This document shows positions 55,669-63,330 of a DNA stretch of 64,000 bases, in pieces. The notes under the pieces are model-generated. The model was not told the DNA's origin, searched no databases, and saw only the letters and a list, made by a program, of their open reading frames with translations. Made by a program: the position numbers and the translations under genes. Numbering within the stretch: position 1 is the stretch's first letter; every line of letters starts with the position of its first letter. The stretch is from Solwaraspora sp. WMMD792 (lineage in GTDB: Bacteria; Actinomycetota; Actinomycetes; Mycobacteriales; Micromonosporaceae): positions 4,092,001 through 4,156,000 of the forward strand of contig NZ_JARUBH010000009.1 in assembly GCF_029626105.1 (NCBI RefSeq), read 5' to 3'.

Positions 55669-56549
55669 GCGGTGAGGTCCGAGCAGTCCGTCTCGTCCGG
55701 CAGCAGCGGGCGCAGGGTCACCGTCCACCGCTTACCCGCCGACGTCCACGGGGTGGCGGTGGTCGCGTCCGCCGCTGCGGACCGCAACTTCTCCAACGCC
55801 TCCCCGGTGACCGTCACGCAGCCGAGATCGAGCGTCTCGGACAGCGATTCGCCGGGCAGTTCCGGGCCGGGCCAGGCCACCTCCGGCTGGCTGGCGTCGA
55901 CGGACTCGTCGACCGCCACCCACGGCTCGGCGACCGCGGCGATCGCGTGCGCGACGTAGGGCTCGGAGTCCTCCGGTGCCGCGCCGACACCGCCGGACAG
56001 CTCGGTGAGCGAGTCGGCGAAGTCCCGCAGCTTGTCCCGGGCGGCGACCTGCTCGTCGGTCAGCCCGGCGTCACCGGAGGCGTCGTCGGACAACGCGTAG
56101 ACCTCGAGTTGTTCGACGCCGTTGTCGGTCAGCACGGTGAACCGGGTCGACGTCGCGTCGGCCACCGGCGGGCGGCCCAGGTCCTGCTCGGTGCCGACCC
56201 CGGCGGCCAGCGCCTGCTTGACCAGCTCGTCGACCTGCTCCGCGCTGATCGTCTGCACCTGCAGGTTCGGCATGGCCGGACCGGGGTAGACCAGGATGGT
56301 GGGGCCCTGGGTGATCACCCGGCCGTCGGCGTACACGCTGACCACCGGTAGCCGGGTCAGCAACGCCGCCGGCATGGTGAAACCGCCGGTGTGGTCCACC
56401 CGCAGGACCAGCGTGTCGGCCGGCAGCGACGACCCGCCGGCGGTGCCGTCGGTGGACGAGTCGGTGCCCGGGTTCTGTCCGCACGCGGCGGTGAGCAGCA
56501 ACAGGGAGGCGGCGGTGGCCGCCGCCCGTACGCCTCGAAAAATCGTCAT
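55659..56549 (-). CDS. Hypothetical lipoprotein
   Basis: 296 aa from the ATG at 56549. The signal peptide FRGVRAAATAASLLLLTAAC ends in a lipobox Cys, then a Ser/Thr/Gly linker. The mature part is acidic and beta-rich (LVLRVDHTGGFTMPAALL, VSVYADGRVITQGPTILVYPGPA). Two late Cys (DLGCVTV, ETDCSDL) may form a disulfide. Related proteins are common in Micromonosporaceae, without known function. A start 14 codons upstream is possible. Confidence 0.8.
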   Translation of the reverse strand: MTIFRGVRAAATAASLLLLTAACGQNPGTDSSTDGTAGGSSLPADTLVLRVDHTGGFTMPAALLTRLPVVSVYADGRVITQGPTILVYPGPAMPNLQVQTISAEQVDELVKQALAAGVGTEQDLGRPPVADATSTRFTVLTDNGVEQLEVYALSDDASGDAGLTDEQVAARDKLRDFADSLTELSGGVGAAPEDSEPYVAHAIAAVAEPWVAVDESVDASQPEVAWPGPELPGESLSETLDLGCVTVTGEALEKLRSAAADATTATPWTSAGKRWTVTLRPLLPDETDCSDLTAAG

Positions 56550-56596
56550 GTCTGCTGAGACGTCGCTCGATCCCGATCGGTTCCACCCCAACCGGT

Positions 56597-57505
56597 TCAG
56601 TTCCCGCCCGCCGGTTCCGGGCCGGTGGACGCCGGGACCGGTACGGCGTAGCCGGCCGTCCCCAGCACCAGGGCCATGGTGACCGCTGCCGTGCCGGCGA
56701 TCCCCGCCGCGCTACCCGCGTACGCCACGAACAGCCGCCGCCGGCTCAGCGCCTCCAGCGGCAGCCCGGTCACCTGGTCGGTCACCGCCATCGCGGCCCC
56801 GGCCGCCGCCAGCAGTCCGACCCCGGCGAGCAGCAGCAACGCCAGGGACATCGGGTGGTGTTCGCTCGGACGCAGCTCGTCGTCCGGCGACCGGGCCAGC
56901 GTGAGCGCGAGCATCCCGGCCGCCGCCCACCCCCCGACGACCAGCAGCGCCGCCACCGCGTCACTGGGCCGGTGCCAGCCGGCGGACAGGGTGGCCACCC
57001 CGGCGGCCGCCGCGTAGCCGGCACCGGCGAGGGCGCCGATGCCGCGCAGCGCCGCTGGCAGCACCAGGACCAGCGCCACCGCGACCGAGGCGGCAACCGT
57101 GGTGTGCCCGCTGGGCAGGCTGTTGGCCGGGTTCGCGTCGACCGGATCGACCCCGAACGACGGCCGGGCGACGGCGTACTTCACCCACTGGGTGGTCAGG
57201 TTGGAGCCGGCGATCACCCCGGTGGCGACCACCGCCAGCAGGACCCGGCCCCGGATCAGCGCGATGAACCCGATCACCCCGGTGGCCAGGGCGAGCGAGG
57301 CCACCGAGACCACACCGAGCACCGTGTTCGCCGGCCCGTACGCCTCGTCCTGGCCGATCGAGTTGCCGGTCAGCGCGATGGTGTCCAGCCACTGGCCGCG
57401 CCAGGTCCGCACGAAGACCCACCAGACCACGCCGAAGGCCGCGGTCTGGCCGGCGGCCAGCAGAAGGCACCAGACGCCCAGGAGCACCGCGCCGCGACTG
57501 CGCAT
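56597..57505 (-). CDS. PAP2-superfamily phosphatase
   Basis: 302 aa membrane phosphatase with about seven TM helices. The three PAP2 motifs are KYAVARP, PSGHT and the SAGWHRPSD variant of SRxxxxxHxxxD. Likely dephosphorylates a lipid phosphate such as undecaprenyl pyrophosphate or phosphatidate at the outer face. The upstream 90 bp carry a 20-bp tandem repeat. Confidence 0.9.
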   Translation of the reverse strand: MRSRGAVLLGVWCLLLAAGQTAAFGVVWWVFVRTWRGQWLDTIALTGNSIGQDEAYGPANTVLGVVSVASLALATGVIGFIALIRGRVLLAVVATGVIAGSNLTTQWVKYAVARPSFGVDPVDANPANSLPSGHTTVAASVAVALVLVLPAALRGIGALAGAGYAAAAGVATLSAGWHRPSDAVAALLVVGGWAAAGMLALTLARSPDDELRPSEHHPMSLALLLLAGVGLLAAAGAAMAVTDQVTGLPLEALSRRRLFVAYAGSAAGIAGTAAVTMALVLGTAGYAVPVPASTGPEPAGGN

Positions 57506-57534
57506 GCCGTCACGGTAGCCGCCCGGCCCGGCTC

Positions 57535-57574
57535 CCGCGCTCGGTCAGAACGTCCCGCGCTCGGTCACAACGTG
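57535..57574. repeat. Tandem 20-bp direct repeat upstream of the PAP2 gene
   Basis: CCCGCGCTCGGTCAGAACGT (57535-57554) is followed directly by a copy differing at one base (CACAACGT in place of CAGAACGT). It starts 29 bp before the PAP2 start on the divergent side, so it could be a regulator site or simple slippage duplication. Confidence 0.7.
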
Positions 57575-57595
57575 GGAACCCGGAATCTCAGCACG

Positions 57596-58222
57596 TCAGA
57601 ACCAACCAGCGAACCAGTTCCAGACGCTGACCACCCATTCGGTCTGCCGCAGGTAGGCGAACCCGACGACGATCAGGTACGCCCCGGTCACCATGTGCGA
57701 AACGCGAGCACCGTGCCGGACCCGACCCAGCTGCCGTTCCAGCACCACCCGGCCGATCACCCGGCACAGCGCGAACAGACCCGCCCCGACCAGCATCGTC
57801 AGCACGAAGGTCAGCACCGGGCTGGCCAGGTTCCCCCGGGCGGAGATGGCCCAGACCCCCCAACAGACGAAGGCGAACAGGCCACCCAGCACGCTCCACT
57901 CGCCGCCGCGACGGAGCTGGGCGAGCTGCTGACTCAGCGGTGGCCGGGGCGGCCGGATCCGGCCGTCCGACCAGCCCGGCCCGGCCTCGGACGGCCAGCC
58001 CGTGCCGGTCGGCTCGTGCGGCGCGGTGAACTCGGCGGTCGGCGGCGGCCCGCCCCGGCCGACCTGCGCCACCCCACGCCGGAAAAGACCGGCGACGCCC
58101 GGTGCCGTCGGCTGGTCCGCGCCCGGTGCCGTCGGCTGGTCCGCGTCCGCTGCGCCGGGAGCCGTGCGCTGCGGCGGCACCTCCACGGTCCGCTCGGCCC
58201 AGGGTGTATGCCGATCTGCCAT
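57596..58222 (-). CDS. Hypothetical membrane protein with disordered N-terminus
   Basis: 208 aa from the ATG at 58222, with GGGGAGG upstream. The first 100 residues are Pro/Ala/Thr-rich with a repeated DQPTAPGA unit. Three TM helices follow (WSVLGGLFAFVCWGVWAI; ASPVLTFVLTMLVGAGLFALC; HMVTGAYLIVVGFAYL). It ends in a Trp-rich tail WVVSVWNWFAGWF. Not recognised. Confidence 0.8.
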   Translation of the reverse strand: MADRHTPWAERTVEVPPQRTAPGAADADQPTAPGADQPTAPGVAGLFRRGVAQVGRGGPPPTAEFTAPHEPTGTGWPSEAGPGWSDGRIRPPRPPLSQQLAQLRRGGEWSVLGGLFAFVCWGVWAISARGNLASPVLTFVLTMLVGAGLFALCRVIGRVVLERQLGRVRHGARVSHMVTGAYLIVVGFAYLRQTEWVVSVWNWFAGWF

Positions 58223-58336
58223 CTTTCCTCCCCACGGGTGCGGGCGGACCCCCGTACCATTTAGACGCTCACATCCGAGAGTAGCGAGCCGGCAAATGGG
58301 TCGCCGACCCCGCCACCGATCGGTTAGACAGAGCAG

Positions 58337-59596
58337 ATGGATGCACCGTTTCCGATCCGGGCCGGCGTGCCGCAGGACTTCGACCCAGTGATGGAGTTGC
58401 TGCTGGCGGCCTTCCATCAGAACCCGGACCCGGACCTGCACCACGTCGAGCGGGGCGTCTTCGAGCCGGACCGGTCGCTGGTGGTCACCGACGGCGACCG
58501 GTTGGTCGGGCACGCGGGGGCGTACACCAGGGAGTTGACCGTGCCCGGCGCGGTGCTGCCCGCCGCCCACGTCTCCATGGTCGTGGTCGCCCCGACCGAC
58601 CGTCGGCGCGGGCTGCTGACCCGGCTGATGCACCGCCAGCTGCGCCAACTACGCGACGGCGGCGAACCGGTCGCGGTGCTGTGGGCCAGCGAGGGCCGCA
58701 TCTACCCGCGGTACGGCTACGGGATGGCCGCGCAGCGGCTGGAGCTGGATGTCGACCTGCGGGAGACCCGGGTGCTCGACCCGGCCGGCCCGGGCGCGGG
58801 CGCCGACCCGTCCGCTGGCCCTGGCGTCGGGTCGCTGCGCGTCGGCGACCCCGGGCAGCTGCGGCCCGAGCTGGCGGCGGTGTACGAACGGCTGCGCCCC
58901 GGCCGTCCCGGCTGGTCCGGCCGGGACGACCGGTGGTGGCGGTACGTGCTGGCCGACAGCCCGGCCTGCCAGTCCGGCCAGACCGCGCTGCGGGTGGTGC
59001 TGCACGACGGTCCGACCGGCCCGGACGGCTACGCCCTGTGGCGCACGGTGAGCGACTGGGACGCCCGTGGGCCGAAGGGCCGGGTACGGGTGACCGAGGC
59101 GGTCGCCGGCAGCGTCGACGGATACCGGGCCCTGTGGCGGTTCCTCACCGGCATCGACCTCAGCCGGGCGCTCTCCTTCCGGTTCGCGGCGCTGGACGAG
59201 CCGCTGTTCCAGCTGGTCGACGAGCCCCGGCAACTCGGTGCCGCGCTCGCCGACAGCCTCTGGGTGCGGCTGGTCGACGTCGCGGCGGCGCTGTCCGCCC
59301 GCCGGTACGCCACCGGAGTCGACGTGGTCATCGACGTCACCGATCCGCTGCTGCCGGAGAACTCCGGCCGCTGGCGACTGACCGGCGACCGGGAACAGGC
59401 CCGCTGCGTACCCACCGACGAACCGGCGGACCTCGCCTGCGGGGTGGCCGACCTGGCGGCGGTGTACCTGGGCGGCCCGTCGCTGCGGTCGCTGGCCGAC
59501 GCCGGCCGGGTACGCGAGCTGCGCCACGGTGCGGTGGCCGAGGCCAACACCGCGTTCGGCTGGGACCGTGCCCCGGCCGGCATCGAGATCTTCTGA
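58337..59596 (+). CDS. GNAT N-acetyltransferase, Eis family
   Basis: 419 aa, the normal Eis length. The first GNAT domain contains the acetyl-CoA motif VSMVVVAPTDRRRGLLTRLM (V-x4-RRRG). The second GNAT-like and SCP2-like C-terminal domains follow, with YPRYGYGMAA at the Eis-type active site. It ends GIEIF; the terminal carboxylate acts as the general base in Eis enzymes. Eis acetylates amines of aminoglycosides and other polyamine-like substrates. Here the natural substrate is unknown. Confidence 0.9.
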   Translation: MDAPFPIRAGVPQDFDPVMELLLAAFHQNPDPDLHHVERGVFEPDRSLVVTDGDRLVGHAGAYTRELTVPGAVLPAAHVSMVVVAPTDRRRGLLTRLMHRQLRQLRDGGEPVAVLWASEGRIYPRYGYGMAAQRLELDVDLRETRVLDPAGPGAGADPSAGPGVGSLRVGDPGQLRPELAAVYERLRPGRPGWSGRDDRWWRYVLADSPACQSGQTALRVVLHDGPTGPDGYALWRTVSDWDARGPKGRVRVTEAVAGSVDGYRALWRFLTGIDLSRALSFRFAALDEPLFQLVDEPRQLGAALADSLWVRLVDVAAALSARRYATGVDVVIDVTDPLLPENSGRWRLTGDREQARCVPTDEPADLACGVADLAAVYLGGPSLRSLADAGRVRELRHGAVAEANTAFGWDRAPAGIEIF

Positions 59597-59619
59597 GCCG
59601 GTCGCGGTACGGTCGGCGG

Positions 59620-60120
59620 ATGGCGGACTTCGAACGGCGCAGGCGACGGCACCGGCACGGCGCCCCGACGGAACGCCCCGACAGCGGACCGGCCAGCGCC
59701 AGCACCGCCGAGGTGCACGATCCGGAGCAGGACAGCACTCCGGAGCCGGACAGCACTCCGATCACTCCGGAGCCGGACGGCAGGCCGGTACCGGGGCCGG
59801 GGCCGCGCCCGCAGTCACTGGGACCGCGTGCTCCGGAGCCGTCGCAGCGCGTTCCGGAGCCACCGCCGACGCACCGTCAGCGCCGGCAGACGTCGGGCCG
59901 GTCCGGCGGCGGCGGGTCCGGCGGCGACGACCGGGAAGCCGACCGTGGCCTGCGCGGACTGGTCGGTTCCGGCACCTCACAGGTCAGCACCTCGGCGGCG
60001 CTGCGGGCGCGGGACGCGTCCCGCCCCAGTGAGGACGACCTCGCCCGGGCCGAGGAGACCCTGACCATCGTCCGCCGGCACTGGGTGCCCCGGGAGGAAC
60101 TGCCCCGCCGGGAGCGGTGA
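59620..60120 (+). CDS. Hypothetical, largely disordered protein
   Basis: 166 aa from the ATG at 59620, not recognised. The N-terminus is Arg-rich (ADFERRRRRHRHGAP), the middle is low-complexity Pro/Glu/Ser with repeated PEPDSTP-like units. The conserved-looking part is the last 60 residues (RGLRGLVGSGTSQVS, ALRARDASRPSEDDLARAEETLTIVRRHWVPREELP). It lies 23 nt after the Eis-like gene. Confidence 0.75.
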   Translation: MADFERRRRRHRHGAPTERPDSGPASASTAEVHDPEQDSTPEPDSTPITPEPDGRPVPGPGPRPQSLGPRAPEPSQRVPEPPPTHRQRRQTSGRSGGGGSGGDDREADRGLRGLVGSGTSQVSTSAALRARDASRPSEDDLARAEETLTIVRRHWVPREELPRRER

Positions 60121-60178
60121 ACCGGCCGGTTCCCCGAGAACCACCGGACCCCGGAACGCAGCGCCACGGCGTCCCTGG

Positions 60179-60646
60179 TCAGGGCAGCGCGGGCAACTCC
60201 CGGTCGACCTCGTACGCGGCGACCTGGGCGATCCGGCGGGCGTGCCGGTCGTTGCCGGAGAAACCGGTGGCCAGGAACGCCTCCACCAGCGTGGTCGCCT
60301 CGTCGAGGGTGTGCTGGCGGGCACCGATCGCGACGACGTTGGCGTCGTTGTGGGTGCGCGCCAGCTGCGCGGTCTCCAGGTTCCAGGCCAGGGCCGCCCG
60401 CACCCCGGGCACCTTGTTGGCGGCGATCTGCTCGCCGTTGCCGGAGCCGCCGATCACCACTGCGAGGCTGCCCGGGTCGGCGACCACCCGGGTCCCGGCG
60501 TGCAGGCAGAACGCCGGGTAGTCGTCGTCCGGGTCGAACTCGTGCGGCCCGACGTCGGTCACCTCGTACCCCTGCTTGGCGAGGTGGTTGACCAGATGCA
60601 CCTTGAGCTCGTAGCCGGCGTGGTCGGCTGCCAGGTAGACGCGCAT
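60179..60646 (-). CDS. rpiB: Ribose-5-phosphate isomerase B
   Basis: 155 aa. Interconverts ribulose-5-P and ribose-5-P in the pentose phosphate pathway. RpiB/LacAB features include MRVYLAADHAGYELK, VTDVGP, the active-site loop GGSGNGEQIAANKV and ARTHNDANVVAIGAR. The GSGNGE form (Ser/Glu rather than the Cys of E. coli RpiB) is the actinobacterial type. Neighbours match the mycobacterial rpiB-Rv2466c-pepN locus. Confidence 0.96.
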   Translation of the reverse strand: MRVYLAADHAGYELKVHLVNHLAKQGYEVTDVGPHEFDPDDDYPAFCLHAGTRVVADPGSLAVVIGGSGNGEQIAANKVPGVRAALAWNLETAQLARTHNDANVVAIGARQHTLDEATTLVEAFLATGFSGNDRHARRIAQVAAYEVDRELPALP

Positions 60647-60711
60647 ACCCGCAGTCTCTCAGCGCCGACAGGTAGGCCGTACAGCCGGGTCAGCCGGTCC
60701 CGCGTAACGGC

Positions 60712-61911
60712 TCAGCCGATCTCGGCCAGCACCAGGCCGCCGCGTGCCTTCGGGGTGAACCAGGTGCTCTTGCGGGGCAGCTTCTGCCGGGCCAGGTTCA
60801 CCGCGACGAAATCGTCGACGGTGACCGGGGCGATCAGCACGGCCAGCTCGGCCCGGCCGGCGTCGACCTCGCCGGTCAGCCAACTGGCCGGATAGTCGCC
60901 GCCGACGTAGGTGATCCGCTTGTCGCCCGGGTCGAGGCCGAGCACACCGCGCAGCAGCACCCGCTCCACCAGCGCGTGGTCGAGGTTGTCCACCCGGTCA
61001 CCGCCACCGGTCGGCAGGGTGACCTGGTAGCCGCGTCCGGCCAGGTAGAGCCGTACCTCGCCGCCGGCAGCCGGAACCGTCGGCGCGCCGTCGAGCGCGG
61101 TCACCGCAGCACCGGCGGCCCGCAGCCCGGCCAACGTCTCGTCCGGGCTCAGAGTCAGCTCGCTGACCAGCCGGTTGTACGGCTGGATGGCCACCGACGC
61201 GGGAGTGGTGACCACGGCCAGGAACCGGGACAGGCCGCCGGTCTGCGCGGCCAGACTGCGGTGGTTGCCGTCGGCGACGACCAGCTCACCGCCACCGGCC
61301 AGCGCACAGAGCCGCTGCTGCAGCTCTCCCGGACCGACCGGCCAGATCGCGTGGGTACGGCCGGCCTGGTCCAGATCGGTCGCGGCCGGCGCGCCGGCGG
61401 CCTCCGCTGCCTCGCCGAGCGCGGCGTGCAGCTCGTCGCCGCGCCCGGTCTGCAGCAGCAGCACCGGGGAGAGCAGATGTCCGACCGCCTCGGCCAGCGC
61501 CACCCGCTCCCGGACCTTGGCGATGAACACATCCTCGTTGCGGATCACCAGGCCCGGTTCGTCGGCGCTGGTGGAGATCTGGTCGGTGTCGACCATCACG
61601 AACAGGCCGTACGCAGCCGCGTCGCTGGCCGGCTCGGTGATCCGGTAGAGCACGGCGACCTGCTCGGCCGGTGTGTAGCTACCGTCGGCGCGGGCCTCGG
61701 CGAGCCGTCGGGCGGCCGCCGGCAGGCAGTCGAGAAACGACTGGCCGAGGCTGTCCGGCGCCCGGTGCGGCATCTCCACCGCCAGCGCGCTACGGGGATT
61801 CGCCTCGATGATCGCGGTGATCTCGGCGTCGTCGGCGAACTCGTCGTAGTTCTGCGCACCGGTCTCACCGGTGGTGATCCAGGCGCGGGAAATCGGGTGA
61901 ACGACCGTCAT
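60712..61911 (-). CDS. DUF1015-family protein
   Basis: 399 aa from the ATG at 61911. DUF1015 hallmarks are NPRSALAVEMPH, the GELVVADGNHRSLAAQT segment (the usual H(H/R)xxxA dinucleotide-like site) and late RKLPRKSTWFTPKARGGLVL (normally KMPPKSTYFxPK). Members are uncharacterised and sometimes linked to serine/SAM-metabolism genes. A longer upstream reading to 62259 would cross a perfect hairpin and is rejected. Confidence 0.88.
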   Translation of the reverse strand: MTVVHPISRAWITTGETGAQNYDEFADDAEITAIIEANPRSALAVEMPHRAPDSLGQSFLDCLPAAARRLAEARADGSYTPAEQVAVLYRITEPASDAAAYGLFVMVDTDQISTSADEPGLVIRNEDVFIAKVRERVALAEAVGHLLSPVLLLQTGRGDELHAALGEAAEAAGAPAATDLDQAGRTHAIWPVGPGELQQRLCALAGGGELVVADGNHRSLAAQTGGLSRFLAVVTTPASVAIQPYNRLVSELTLSPDETLAGLRAAGAAVTALDGAPTVPAAGGEVRLYLAGRGYQVTLPTGGGDRVDNLDHALVERVLLRGVLGLDPGDKRITYVGGDYPASWLTGEVDAGRAELAVLIAPVTVDDFVAVNLARQKLPRKSTWFTPKARGGLVLAEIG

Positions 61912-62040
61912 GGCGCGGACGCTACCGGCGGGGTCCGCTGTGACGACCGATACATCGGCCGTGTCCACCGGATGGACGCCGACCTGGTCGCCGGACCAGT
62001 GCGACGGACGCCGGCCCGGTCGCCAGGGCAGGTGGAACGG

Positions 62041-62070
62041 GACAGCGGCCCGGTCGCCCGGGCCGCTGTC
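62041..62070 (-). terminator. 13-bp perfect hairpin between the small gene and DUF1015
   Basis: GACAGCGGCCCGG (62041-62053) pairs with 62058-62070 over TCGC. It lies 35 nt past the stop of the 78-aa gene and upstream of the DUF1015 start. Confidence 0.6.
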
Positions 62071-62104
62071 GACGGCGGTGGCCGCAGTGACCGGCCGGAC
62101 CGGA

Positions 62105-62341
62105 TCACCCGACCGGGGTCGGGCGCCGGTGCCGGCCGCCGCCGGACCGGGCCGCCGGGACCGCGCCGACCGTCGACGCCGGCAGCCCCGACGGTACGGC
62201 GACCGGCACCCGCTCCACCTCGTGGACCGACGGTTCCCGCCGGTGCCGGCTGCCGTCACTCGGCGCGCCCCAGACCTGGGCGGCGATCGCCTCGCGCAGC
62301 ACGGGCAGATCCCAGTAGTCGGAGTCGATGTCGACCAGCAT
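62105..62341 (-). CDS. Small hypothetical protein (78 aa)
   Basis: Starts at the ATG at 62341 with a strong CGGAGG site 5 nt upstream. The first 24 residues (LVDIDSDYWDLPVLREAIAAQVW) look like a folded helix. The remainder is basic and Pro/Arg-rich. It is bracketed by a hairpin upstream (62365-62385) and one downstream (62041-62070), so it appears to be its own unit. No family recognised. Confidence 0.6.
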   Translation of the reverse strand: MLVDIDSDYWDLPVLREAIAAQVWGAPSDGSRHRREPSVHEVERVPVAVPSGLPASTVGAVPAARSGGGRHRRPTPVG

Positions 62342-62364
62342 GTTGACCTCCGATGCGTCGGTGT

Positions 62365-62385
62365 GGCCCGGTCTCCTACCGGGCC
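62365..62385 (-). terminator. 8-bp hairpin upstream of the small gene
   Basis: GGCCCGGT (62365-62372) pairs with ACCGGGCC (62378-62385) over 5 nt. On the minus strand the loop reads AGGAG. It is 24 nt before the small-gene ATG and about 107 nt past the nitroreductase stop, so either that gene's terminator or a leader element. Confidence 0.45.
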
Positions 62386-62491
62386 GGCGGGGTGAACATC
62401 CTGGGCAACGACGTGGCCTGGGACGCGTCACGTGCGCCGCGCAGCGACACGCCGGGCGACGTGGAACTCGTCCCCGACACCGACGAATTGG

Positions 62492-63118
62492 TCAGTCGAA
62501 CGTGGGATCCACCTCGCGGGACCGCTTCAGCTCGTAGAATCCCGGCGTCCCGGCGACCAGCAGCACACCGTCCCAGAGCCGCCCGGCGGCCTCGCCGCGC
62601 GGCACCGGGGTGATCACCGGGCCGAAGAACGCGACCGGGCCGGCACCCTCCGGGCCCGGGGCGTGGATCACCGGCGTACCGACGTCCATCCCGACCGGGG
62701 CCATCCCGGCGGCGTGGCTGGCCCGCAGCGGGCCGTCCCAGGCCGGATCGTCGGCGGCGGCGGCCAGCGCCGGGTCCAGCCCGGCCTCGGTCAACGCGGC
62801 GGTGTAGAGATCCGGTCCGGTCGGCTGCTTCTCCAGGTGGATCCGGTTGCCCAGCGCGGTGTAGAGCGCCCGTACCGCAGCGTCGTCGTGGTCCTGCTGG
62901 ACCGCGACGGCGACCCGGACCGCCCCCCAGGCCCCGTCGAGCAGCTTCCGGTAGCTCTCCGGCAGGTCTCGGCCCTCGTTGAGCACGGCCAGGCTCATCA
63001 CCCGGAACCGCACGTCGACCGGCCGGACCTGTTCGACCTCCAACAACCAACGTGAGGTGATCCAGGCCCACGGGCACAACGGATCGAAGTACATGTCCAC
63101 GGTCTGACGGTCGGACAT
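62492..63118 (-). CDS. Mycothiol-dependent nitroreductase-like DsbA-family protein (Rv2466c type)
   Basis: 208 aa from the ATG at 63118, with GAGGGGGAG upstream. It closely follows the Rv2466c pattern: MYFDPLCPWAWITSRWLLEVEQV, FRVMSLAVLNEGRDLPE, GNRIHLEKQ, DVGTPVIH, FFGPVITPVPRGEAAGRLWDG and FYELKR at the end. The active site is CPWA, whereas Rv2466c has CPWC, so the resolving Cys is absent. Located between rpiB and pepN as in mycobacteria. Confidence 0.92.
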   Translation of the reverse strand: MSDRQTVDMYFDPLCPWAWITSRWLLEVEQVRPVDVRFRVMSLAVLNEGRDLPESYRKLLDGAWGAVRVAVAVQQDHDDAAVRALYTALGNRIHLEKQPTGPDLYTAALTEAGLDPALAAAADDPAWDGPLRASHAAGMAPVGMDVGTPVIHAPGPEGAGPVAFFGPVITPVPRGEAAGRLWDGVLLVAGTPGFYELKRSREVDPTFD

Positions 63119-63330
63119 CAGACTCCCCCTCTTTTTCGTCCGGCGGCTGTCCGCCGCCATTGTCCGGGTCACCTCGCCAGATACCGCCCCAACCCACCAA
63201 GTCCAGGATCTGGGCCGGCCTCGCCAGGCCCCCACGACGTGAAAGACTTGGCCGAACGGGGTCATTCCCAGCTGTCCCCGACGCCGCCGACGTCGACGTC
63301 GGCGGTTGAACGATTGGACGGAGGCACACG

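Noticed and set aside
57535-57574. Possible CRISPR start
   Set aside because: Only two directly abutting copies with no spacer and no cas genes in the window.
61912-62259. N-terminal extension of the DUF1015 gene to 62259
   Set aside because: It would be Arg/Pro/Gly-rich, cross a perfect 13-bp hairpin and overlap the 78-aa gene. The ATG at 61911 begins exactly where family similarity begins.
62105-62341. 78-aa gene as a RiPP/lanthipeptide precursor
   Set aside because: No Cys-rich core and no modification enzymes nearby; the C-terminal half is Pro/Arg-rich.
62353-62613. Plus-strand 86-codon frame with a reasonable-looking first half (NILGNDVAWDAS...)
   Set aside because: Its second half is the Arg-rich antisense of the nitroreductase 3' end, and there is no convincing ribosome-binding site. 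A short real peptide ending near 62490 cannot be excluded but is unsupported.
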